64,000 nt of DNA from Seminavis robusta (taxonomy: Eukaryota; Bacillariophyta; Bacillariophyceae; Naviculales; Naviculaceae): the NCBI GenBank assembly GCA_903772945.1, contig CAICTM010000459.1, positions 1-64,000 of the forward strand, given 5' to 3'. This document shows, in pieces, positions 32,546 through 40,536 of the stretch. The notes under the pieces were generated by a model that did no database searches, was not told the DNA's origin, and saw only the letters and a program-made list of their open reading frames with translations. The stretch's first letter is position 1. Every line of letters starts with the position of its first letter. A program made the position numbers and the translations under genes.

Positions 32546-32666
32546 GGTATCAAGGGAGGGTTCTTCTTTGATATAATAGACTGTATCATCATGGTGACAT
32601 GAAAATTCGGGATACTCCAGCCTCCACCCAATCGATATCCGCCATTTTGACACCTCCCTTGATACC
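32546..32666. repeat. Inverted repeat inside the transposon's right flank
   Basis: GGTATCAAGGGAGG (32546-32559) and its exact inverse complement (32653-32666) are 93 bases apart. It could form a stem near the transposon end, as subterminal repeats often do, or be the trace of a small inserted element. A weaker third copy, GGATACCACCG, lies near 32800. Confidence 0.7.
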
Positions 32667-32856
32667 ACCGCCACAGATAGCTAGCCAAATGGCTTGTTAC
32701 GTCGAGGGCCCAATGGCAGCCCATCTTTACTTGACTATGGCCCATCATTGGTCAGTCCAGTTACGCTTGTGCATCATCGTGAGATAATGATTGCTTCGCT
32801 GGATACCACCGTGTTAAAATGGGTTATTAGCCATCGTTAGTCTTACTCGTGATTGA

Positions 32857-32873
32857 AAGGTAGGTATACCTCC
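32857..32873 (-). repeat. Right terminal inverted repeat
   Basis: The inverse of GGAGGTATACCTACCTT, followed by TTAA at 32874-32877. Identical to the left end over 17 bases. Confidence 0.9.
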
Positions 32874-33003
32874 TTAACAAAAACTACATGTATCTCTAGC
32901 TCTAGAAAAGGTGCGCTGAGTTGACACCGAAGATCGCGATCTTGTCCCGAACCGACGACCAGGCGCAGTTGGAGGCAACATTATCACAATTGGAGAAGTC
33001 ACC

Positions 33004-33873
33004 ATGAAGCTGCACCATCCCTCCTATCTTCTTCTTTTTCTCGTAGTATCCCCTCTTGTGGATGCTTTGAAGACTCCGTCGCCAGTATCAGGGATCAGTG
33101 CGCTGAACGTACCAAGAGGAGGCGGTCTACCCAGTGTCAAGCCCCAACACATGATCAAGGTTTTCTGTGGATTCTACGCTCTCAACGGTGCCCTCAGCTT
33201 TCCGGCACCCGAGTCTGCCAAGGACTTTGCCTTGATTGAAGGCACCGATGACTATGTCGTCTTTGAAAATCTAGGAGCCATCTCGTTGTCGTACGCTTCC
33301 TTGGTGTACTTTTTGAAATTCAAGGGACTTTCCATGGCAGTACCCAAGATGGTGGCTCTGTCCAGTCTGCCCCTGGCATATGTCTCCTACAAGAACATGC
33401 TCAAGGGCATCACACACAAAATGACGGGATCCAACTTGCATGGACCCATTAATACGCTGTTTTGGGTGTCCTGCATTTACGCCATCTTGTCGTCCAAGGT
33501 GGCCGACCCGGTCCTCCTTGCCAAGGTCATGGCCCTTCCTCCTCTCGCCATTGGCACCATCAGTCAGTTCGATCAAGAGTTGGCTCGAAAGATTGGTGGA
33601 TTCAACGCCGGAGTAGTTTCCAAAAAGGGAAAATCCATCTTTGTGTGGTATGCAGCTCTCATGGCAGGGTGGGGTGCTCTCATTCTCATGACGTTGCAAT
33701 TGAAACTTTCTGCCATGGATGCCATTGGTCGGGCCGCGGTATTGGAAACGCTCTTCATGGTGGACTGCATCTGGATCCGTAAATGGAACATTGGTGTCGC
33801 GCCAGATGCGAGCAACTACGTCTTTTTGGGGATACCGCTTCTGACTGCCGTGACAATCTTTTTGAACAAATAG
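33004..33873 (+). CDS. Multi-pass membrane protein with signal peptide, unknown function
   Basis: 289 residues in one exon, ATG preceded by ACC. The signal peptide is residues 5-22 (LLLFLVVSPLVDA). A Pro/Gly linker (LNVPRGGGLPSV) leads to five or six hydrophobic stretches: KVFCGFYALNGALSF, GAISLSYASLVYFL, MVALSSLPLAYVSY, TLFWVSCIYAILSS, WYAALMAGWGALILMTLQL and YVFLGIPLLTAVTIFL. The layout (targeting peptide, RGG linker, small membrane domain) is seen in diatom plastid or ER membrane proteins of unknown role. I know no characterised homologue. The gene starts 130 bases beyond the transposon, so its promoter lies partly at or inside the insertion. Confidence 0.72.
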   Translation: MKLHHPSYLLLFLVVSPLVDALKTPSPVSGISALNVPRGGGLPSVKPQHMIKVFCGFYALNGALSFPAPESAKDFALIEGTDDYVVFENLGAISLSYASLVYFLKFKGLSMAVPKMVALSSLPLAYVSYKNMLKGITHKMTGSNLHGPINTLFWVSCIYAILSSKVADPVLLAKVMALPPLAIGTISQFDQELARKIGGFNAGVVSKKGKSIFVWYAALMAGWGALILMTLQLKLSAMDAIGRAAVLETLFMVDCIWIRKWNIGVAPDASNYVFLGIPLLTAVTIFLNK

Positions 33874-34110
33874 GTAGCATGTATTGAAGAGAGGAAGAAG
33901 AATAAATGAGCACAACCGGCAGTCTGCGTAGCAACATAATCTAGATTGCTCAATGTACCCGTGCTGGTGCATCAACTCGGAATCTAAGCATGTAATCCAA
34001 TGGGTGGAGGATGGGGCACCTGAGATGGTTGGCAAAGTTCTACCTAGTTTACAATGCAGCTTTGAATGCCGAATCAGCTTGTGTACCTGCACAGAGCCTG
34101 CACCAATCAA

Positions 34111-34638
34111 CTAGACAATGTCAAACTCCAGCCATATCTCGTCCTCAATGTCGGAAAATCGTTCGGCATTGTCCAATGCAGCATTCATGGTTCCACTTGC
34201 TCTCATGTTGTTGTTGTTTCGCTTTAGCTCGCTCTTGAGGTGCTTGACTCGGATGAAGATGCTTCTATCTTCGGCCATAAACTTGATATTCCACTTCTTT
34301 GCTACCCCAAACAGCGCATCTACAGCCCGATCGGTGGCGTCGTCCACTCGCACCTTGACCATTCCTCCAAACGTCCAGCACGACAACACACAGAACAAAT
34401 TGCTCAGGAGACCACCTGCTGCGAGTTTAGACACCTTGAGAGCCTTGTCAGCTTCGTCGGCAAACTCTTGCAACTCGTTGGGTGCCATTTGTTCCCGTAA
34501 CTGAGCGGAGTAGCTGTCGCGGTCGACGGAAAGCGAAAATCCCCAAGTGTCACGGCGGCTAGGTCTGGCAATATCGATATTGACTACAGCCAGATACTTG
34601 CTGTTGTGTGGTTTCTTGAATGTATAGGGTCCTTTCAT
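34111..34638 (-). CDS. Small unknown protein, possibly ERF4/Golgin-A7-like
   Basis: 175 residues from the first ATG at 34638 (the frame is open further upstream but has no ATG). A basic start is followed by WGFSLSVDRDSY, then ELQEFADEADKALKVSKLA, a hydrophobic cysteine-bearing patch (LLSNLFCVLSCWTFGGM), an amphipathic helix and a beta-like end (RSIFIRVKHLK). This order (alpha, hydrophobic Cys patch, helix, beta) recalls the ERF4 domain of Golgin-A7, the partner of palmitoyltransferases, but the sequence match is weak. The C-terminus is acidic. It is convergent with the membrane-protein gene. Confidence 0.5.
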   Translation of the reverse strand: MKGPYTFKKPHNSKYLAVVNIDIARPSRRDTWGFSLSVDRDSYSAQLREQMAPNELQEFADEADKALKVSKLAAGGLLSNLFCVLSCWTFGGMVKVRVDDATDRAVDALFGVAKKWNIKFMAEDRSIFIRVKHLKSELKRNNNNMRASGTMNAALDNAERFSDIEDEIWLEFDIV

Positions 34639-35069
34639 CGTCTCTTCTTGTTTTGTTTTTGGTAATGTTGGTCTGTTGGTTGTTGTTTCTATGAGCCTTC
34701 TGAATTCCACGACCAGTGACAGGAGTCAGAGTCGAGTCAAGTCCCTCAAATGCGATTGAAACTACTCGAAGCGAACTGGTGCAAACTCACGAACGGTGCG
34801 AAGCCTGCATGCAAAACCATGACGGGGATCGGAGCTCCAAAACACATCAGCTGAATGGGAACAATCAAATCTCTCCTATGATACTAGTAGCTTGTAGCTA
34901 GTTATTAGCTAGCTAATCGAGCAAGGGTTGAACTATGAAACAAACAGTAGAGAACCTGAAGGCGCGGGACCTTGCCTGTAAAGGATTCCCAGGTTCTTGC
35001 TTTATACGTATCGGAAACGCGGGGTATGTCCAGTCTCGCCTGAATGCCATTCCATGAGCGAAGAGCTAG
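34639..35069. other. Spacer, no gene seen
   Basis: Holds the upstream side of the minus-strand gene at 34638 and the downstream side of the LRR gene. A run of AGCTAGCTAAT-type words occurs near 34900. Nothing else stands out. Confidence 0.4.
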
Positions 35070-36515
35070 TTACTCACATAACTTTCTCTTCTTCTGATGG
35101 CTGCTGCTGCCAGAGCTGTCAGCTTCATGGAACGTTGATGCAACCATGGTCCGCAGAAGACTGTAAGCATTGGTACCGAAAGTCTTTGTGTCATGGAATC
35201 CCTTGTGTCCCTTCTCTTCGTTTCTTTTGAGATACGAAGCAGCCTTCTTACTCAGATAACTGCTGTGAGGCACCTCCTCGCCGTTCTCACTTAGCACTAC
35301 GACCTTCTTCAGCGCCAGGTTCGTCTCCATCGTATTCTCGAACATTTCCATCTCATAATCTGTAGCCGCCTTTCGAAGATTGCCCACTACTGTTATTCCA
35401 TGCCAGCTATCCTCCACACGGAGGACGACCTCGGCGAGTGACTTGCTCCGAGCGGCTCCCTGAAGAATAGCCCCCAACTGGTCTGGCTCTTCCAGCACCG
35501 TCAAGCAAAGTTCAAGCTTTTTCAAATTCTTCGCTTCTTCAATTGCACTAATGAGGAGAGGTGCATGGCGAGCGGCGAGCCATGGTTCCCATTTCATCGA
35601 GAGAGCCAGGCACTCCAGGGTTGTATCATCCTTCAGCGCCTCTAGAATCCGCGCCAAAGACCCAACGGTGAATCGTTTCCAACTGTCTTGTTGACTCGTT
35701 ATCAGTGAGAAGTCCTTTACCGTTCGGTTCCCTTGGAGTGCCTTTGCAATGCTCCTCGCACTGAGATTCACTTTCTCGAAATCAAACATTGTAACTTTTT
35801 CTAGGCGAGAGTTCCTGGAAAACAAGGTTTGCAGAAAAGGGAGGGATAGTTTCCACGTCGAGACACCCCCCTCAATGGTCAACGACGACAGCCTCTTTTG
35901 GCTGGTTCTACTTCCCAACAACTTCGCGAATGCAGACCGTTTCGTCGACTTGGGCGCGCTCCATAGATGCAACGAGAGTGTTTCCAACGTCTCGATCTGG
36001 CTCAAGGCTCGGACGAGGTTGTCTGAAAACCATTGCTCTTCTTCGTCGACAATCTTGGCATTGTCTAAGAAGGCATTTCCATCCAAATTCACAAAGCGAG
36101 CATGAAAAAGAACCTCTCGAAGCTTTGTGCATCGGGAGAGGAGGTCAAAAGTACAGTTGAAATCCTCCAGGGTTCCCGTCAGCAAGGTGTGCCCACCAAA
36201 ACACTTGATGCTCACCAGTCCTTCCGCTCGAAGTGTCAAGAGCGCACCCAATGCCCGAATCGAGAAGGCACTGTGAGAGTCCCCCATGAACGTGAAGGAT
36301 TGCAGGTTGGGTAACTTTTGACCGAGAGCGAGAAAGATGTTGACACTTTGATCATGGCTCAGACGATCGTGGAACGAAAGCAGCAGTTTCTTGGCTTGCT
36401 TATGATCGTCGCTGTCGTCGAGGAACTTTATCGCAGATTCATAGTTGTCGCTTGTTCCGCCTCTCATTGCCAAGCAAAGCTCCTCCTCGAGCCTAAAGTA
36501 CGCAAAGTCGCTCAT
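35070..36515 (-). CDS. RNI-like leucine-rich-repeat protein, soluble
   Basis: 481 residues, single exon, no signal peptide or membrane helix. Long irregular LRRs of the ribonuclease-inhibitor kind are visible throughout: LPNLQSFTFMGDS, LSSLTIEGGVS, NSRLEKVTMFDF, NRTVKDFSLITS, DTTLECLALSM, AKNLKKLELCLTVL, SKSLAEVVLRVED and NLALKKVVVLSENG. The C-terminus is basic (HQKKRKLCE) and could be a nuclear signal. Proteins of this size and texture form a very large, poorly understood family in Seminavis-like diatoms. Partners cannot be inferred. The start is the first ATG, with the next ones far inside. Confidence 0.8.
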   Translation of the reverse strand: MSDFAYFRLEEELCLAMRGGTSDNYESAIKFLDDSDDHKQAKKLLLSFHDRLSHDQSVNIFLALGQKLPNLQSFTFMGDSHSAFSIRALGALLTLRAEGLVSIKCFGGHTLLTGTLEDFNCTFDLLSRCTKLREVLFHARFVNLDGNAFLDNAKIVDEEEQWFSDNLVRALSQIETLETLSLHLWSAPKSTKRSAFAKLLGSRTSQKRLSSLTIEGGVSTWKLSLPFLQTLFSRNSRLEKVTMFDFEKVNLSARSIAKALQGNRTVKDFSLITSQQDSWKRFTVGSLARILEALKDDTTLECLALSMKWEPWLAARHAPLLISAIEEAKNLKKLELCLTVLEEPDQLGAILQGAARSKSLAEVVLRVEDSWHGITVVGNLRKAATDYEMEMFENTMETNLALKKVVVLSENGEEVPHSSYLSKKAASYLKRNEEKGHKGFHDTKTFGTNAYSLLRTMVASTFHEADSSGSSSHQKKRKLCE

Positions 36516-37351
36516 GGTAGGTAGTCAGTTGTGGACGTAGCCGATTTGCTGAGTGTCGCGTTAGTGGACCTGGGTTTGTCTTTGCTGAGGAGTTGGCCGA
36601 TACTCGATAAGTGACCGCCAAAGGTGAAGGCTGCTTCGCGATACGGTAGCGCATTGGTTTCGTTGGGCACTCTGGCGAAATGGTTCCACGGTGTGGCAAA
36701 GACAAGACACCGTATCATTGGTACGTAGCGCATGTTGTGGCTACCGGTACGCCATTAGAGGTGCCGGCAAGCTTCACTCGTGGATTGTCGATTGGATGCC
36801 TCTGTACCTCTGCCGTGGAGTTTCCATCGTGAACCAAGGCAAAATTTGGCAAATACATTCGTTCCGACTCCGAATTCCTTCCTCATGCGTCATGTTCCAG
36901 AGCTCCAGCTTTGTTGGTGGTGGATGCGTTCAGTGCTGCAAGACTCTGCCTCCTGGAGCTTTGTCTGCGTGTCATAGAGCTTTGTATCCGTGTCCCGGAG
37001 CTCCCTCTCCGTGCTCCCGGTGCGACTTTGCCAGGTCAACAGTTGGTTTAAAGAGCACAGATGTTGACCTGGCCTTGTTCCAGTAACTGGCACCTTCGGA
37101 ATCTCAGTAAAAGGCCTCAGCTTTTGTGATCGAACGGAACCAACCGTCCACAAGTCAATTGCAACCAGGCAGCCTCTCAGCAGCATTGCCATGACCGCAA
37201 CGTGCTTGTCTTTCGGGCACTCGGTTTGAAGCAGTCTCTTCCAACCCGTGTCGAGCAAACTGTTGTCCCGCAAGGTGTGGCTGCGAGTGGCATCCCCCAT
37301 CGCAAGCCACGACGATGCAGTAAAACAGAATGTTCTTAAAGGCAAGGTAAT
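36516..37351. other. Spacer with possible relic sequence
   Basis: No gene I would defend. A minus frame near 37345-36890 has a repetitive stretch (TERELRDTDTKLYDTQTKLQ) but matches nothing I know. The ACCGGT word occurs near 36744. It adjoins the GIY-YIG relic and may be part of the same old element. Confidence 0.35.
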
Positions 37352-37873
37352 ATGGTTAAGAATGGGGTTTTGAGAAAAAAAATCTTTCGACTCGCGGCTT
37401 GTTCGAACTTCGTACCAGTACTACTACTATACTGCATCAAATGCATAAACTCGGGCAAGGAATACGTTGGAGCAACCCAACGAAACGTTAAAGAACGAAC
37501 ATACCAACACTTCACCGATGTCATGCGTCTCCTCTACGGGAAACGCAAGTCAGATTCATATGCAAGACACTTCGCCAACGAATTCCAAAACTTCGCACCT
37601 CCTTCACCATTCCGACTTAACGGCGACATTCAAAGGAACAGCATCGAAATTAGCATCCTATGGCAAGGCAACCCCATCAGCACTGTCAAGACCTTCGCGA
37701 CACGACACTGCAGCCTATGCAACAGGGAGCGACTCGAGATACTGAAACGATCCAGAGAATCACCAGAAAAGCTGATCAACTCCTGCAACGAAATATACGG
37801 AGCATGCCGACATAAACCTCAATTTCATAAGTACCACAATAGCCCAAGCACTGATGATTCCCAAGGGGGATGA
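37352..37873 (+). pseudogene. GIY-YIG endonuclease domain of a retroelement, isolated fragment
   Basis: 173 residues. LLYCIKCINSGKEYVGATQRNVKERTY fits the first two elements of a GIY-YIG nuclease (a tyrosine in place of the usual first GIY, then YVG and the helix Arg), followed by HFTDVMR and SDSYARHFANEF. The closing CSLCNRERLEILKRS and EIYGACRHK pattern is the tail found on GIY-YIG-bearing reverse-transcriptase proteins of Penelope-like or related non-LTR elements. No reverse-transcriptase part is adjacent, so I call it a relic. Confidence 0.55.
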
Positions 37874-38359
37874 AAAAGTCAAACAACCGAAAAGTTACCA
37901 CAGAGTAAAGCCTGTGTTTTAGCGATTCGGCAGTTTGTGAGTAAACTTACTTAGTTCAGTCACTTTTTGCTAAAATTGTATGATACCAGTACTGTACATC
38001 ATACAGTGAGATACTAGCTAGTATGTTCGTTCCTGTCTCGTGTCTATCGTAATCGGTCATAGATTTTTACCACAGTGCCACGGTGGATTTTTTTGGTCTA
38101 CGATGTATAATGGAAACAACGACGACCACGGCATACTGTACGATAGACACTACTCTAATAGTAGTTTCGCCAAACAGCAGCTCGCAGACACACGAGGGGG
38201 TGTAAAAAGCACGATGATGAATATCTTTCGCCGGAAGGAAAAAGGGGGGAAGGCAAAGCCCAAGGAATATTTACCAAGCGCTACGACGTCTCCGACGCGA
38301 GTGGGGAGCGAGGAGACAGAGAAGAACGAATACAGCAAGTACGGCATCGCTAGCCCCCG
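37874..38359. other. Spacer; open frame without clear identity
   Basis: A plus frame with an ATG at 38102 runs to 38363 and overlaps the next gene by four bases, in another phase. Its product is Ser/Lys-rich (RRKEKGGKAKPK) and could be the displaced N-terminus of the papain-fold gene or simply leader sequence. I see no other feature. Confidence 0.3.
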
Positions 38360-39658
38360 ATGAAATTCAAGACGGGAGCCCAAAGCTTGGGACTGAATAA
38401 GGCCGAAAAGGAAATTAAAAAAGATGGACTTGGAAATCACTTGAAAGCCAAGGCCGGTGTTTATAGCGACGAGGCAACGATACTTGTGCATCTCTACGGC
38501 CGTGGATTTTTGGGGGGAAACAGAGAAGAACGACTCCATAAGGTCGAGGTACTGTTGCGGAGCAAGAAAGCGATAGCTAACTTGCTCACATTGGTGAAAA
38601 AAGACGGAGACAGGGATGACACGGCGGAAAAAAGCCAATTGTACATCAATACCAAAGTGGTGCTGGAGCGCTACTTGGGGCAGCCGGGTGCGTTTAGCTT
38701 TCTCGTTGACGATTCTTCCCGAAAGCTCACACTGTACTCCCAGACTCAGGCCCGCGGAAACTGCTTCATTTATGGGCCATTGCTTTCCAATTCCTACCTG
38801 CTCCAGAAGCATGGTTTGGGCCTCGGGGTCATTGATGTCCAAAAGTATATATGTCGGACCTTCACAGATCAGGAACTGTATGATTACGTCCTCTTCGACA
38901 ATGGTGGTGACTCGGTCAGCACTTTTGAGACGGTCCTCAAAGTCACATAGGGGGAACCACCAGAATTTGCACATGGATCTCCTGAAGTCATGCTCCAAGC
39001 CAACAATTCGCTGCGTGAATTAATGGGCAAGTACGGTCCCAGACTAGTGTCTAGCTTCTCAGTGAGCAGGCACTTTCAGAACGGTGGCACACGAAACCCT
39101 GACAATCAGATTGGTTACATCCAGTTCACTGGGAAGGACATTGAAAGGGCAAAGGGAAAATTTGTTCGACTTGACGGGGGGAAATTTGACGAGGACAACG
39201 TCGAAGTTGAGTTAGAGCAATATCTCGAAGGCCAAAGCGACCCCAAAAAGAAGCTTTTTGCTGTGCCCCCCACCGACCAACGCAGCCACGACGGGCCCGG
39301 AAGCTCGGGCCAGGTCGCCGCATCCACACAGAGAGATGCAGCGAAGAAGAAATCTGTGGAGGGGAAACATTCAATGGTACTGTTGGGTGGCCGTCACGGC
39401 GCAAGTGAGAACAAGGACTACTTTTTGCTTCAAAATTGGTGGAGCGCTATGCAACTTGTGGAGGTTGATGTGGACTATTTGGAAAAGTCTGGTGCATCTC
39501 TTTACTTCGTCAAGCCAGAACGCTTCGACCGCGTAAGTGAAGTGAACTTGGAAGAGTGCTACTCCATGAATCGCTACATGGTAGCTGAGGCGTACAATTT
39601 GGATAGGGCGGATACCAAACATGGCTGCTTCAACCGGACCCCACGGGAACGCAACTAG
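38360..39658 (+). pseudogene. Papain-fold cysteine peptidase-like gene with one in-frame stop
   Basis: The frame 38360-39658 is open over 433 codons except for a single TAG at 38948-38950, and coding character continues unchanged on both sides. Papain-type landmarks are present in order: Gln and Cys in SQTQARGNCFIYGP (upstream of the TAG), His in EGKHSMVLLGG, and Asn-Trp in DYFLLQNWWSA (downstream). These are the four catalytic positions of clan CA peptidases. The assignment rests on pattern, not alignment. The TAG may be a recent inactivating change. Alternatively it lies in a small intron: a phase-compatible 60-bp GT-AG pair spans it, but that is shorter than the other introns here. Neither possibility can be decided by sequence alone. 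Confidence 0.5.
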
Positions 39659-40536
39659 GCGAAGGTTGGGAAAATTGGTGGCGCTGTGAGCAATGGAACT
39701 CAGTAGTACGATGAGTCGACCCAGCACTAACAGCAACAATAGAATTGTGTTACTCATGTCGATTCGATTGCCTTCGTTTGGTCAACAGCAACGAGAAGAG
39801 GCGAAGAGTATGCCAAGGATATCGTTTGTTTGTAGAGGGACTTGGCCCGGACAGGGACTGGAGATTGTGGCGCGGTCATCAGTATGTACGCCAAATTGTT
39901 GGCGAGGTTTTTCCTCGACTAAGCGGGGCCTTTTGTGAGGTCTAGTGAGGTCTAGACTGTCTAGTTCAATGCCGTATTCTTTAGCAATACTAGACCTGAT
40001 CTTTGCCATCTTCTTTGTCTGGCACAAATCAAAGTCAAGTTGAGCAAATCTTAGGCCTGTACCTACATCAAAGGTCTGGTCTAGCTGTTCCGGTTGCTGG
40101 TAACTCATCATCACTGGAATGGAGGGAAAATCTAGCAGGTTACAGCCGAAATCTTCCGCATCATCTTTCATTTGGAAGCCTAGCTAGGATAGCGGTTCGG
40201 GAGGCTACAGCTAGCTAGCCTATTAATAGCTACCGGTACCACTTGCAATGATGGAGGAAAAAGTGATGAGCCCAGTCATTGAACCATAAACCATGCGGTC
40301 ATGATCTGTGATGCTGCGTTGGTGCAGCTGTATTGTGGGAAACTCTAAAAGACTCGAAAACAGCTTCTTTAAACCCTCCCCTTTCCTCTTTACTTGAAGT
40401 TCATTAGCTTGGACATACAGGGGCAATTCATATAAATGCATTCTACCATAAGCAGTCATCAAAAGTCCATGATCTGCATCTCACTGTCAATCAAGTCATT
40501 CTCGAGACGACCAAGCGTACCGGTACGAGTACCGGT
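39659..40536. other. Spacer with two unrecognised minus frames
   Basis: Minus frames at 40171-39782 and 40462-40223 contain vaguely similar phrases (NLLDFPSIPVMM and SLLEFPTIQLHQ), which hints at a decayed tandem pair of something. I cannot name a family and do not call genes. ACCGGT words occur near 40235, 40519 and 40531, the last just before the cyclase ATG, and GCTAGCTAG near 40211. Confidence 0.35.

Larger units (their letters stand above)
27782..32873 (+). mobile_element. Kolobok-like DNA transposon, complete-looking, TTAA target site
   Basis: A 5,092-bp element bounded by inverted termini GGAGGTATACCTACCTT (27782-27798, and its inverse at 32857-32873), with TTAA directly outside on both sides (27778-27781 and 32874-32877). 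TTAA duplication is the rule for the Kolobok and piggyBac superfamilies, and the encoded transposase is of the Kolobok/Mutator-like DDE kind, not piggyBac. Two genes face each other: transposase 28120-30730 on plus and an OB-fold protein 32220-30825 on minus, with 94 bases between stops. Non-coding flanks are about 340 bp left and 650 bp right. Both genes read through if introns of 138, 97 and 97 bp are accepted, and the termini match perfectly, so it may be young or still active. Confidence 0.82.

Noticed and set aside
27778-32877. PiggyBac transposon, suggested by TTAA on both sides
   Set aside because: The transposase has the Kolobok/Mutator-like landmarks (SMDMGWQKRG, NHEGSAGSMEA, CKACGNWGH), not the piggyBac DDD core or its cysteine-rich end.
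38102-38363. Bacterial-style coupled genes, from the ATGA overlap of two frames at 38360
   Set aside because: Introns, signal peptides and family content all show nuclear eukaryotic DNA, so the overlap is chance or a displaced N-terminus.
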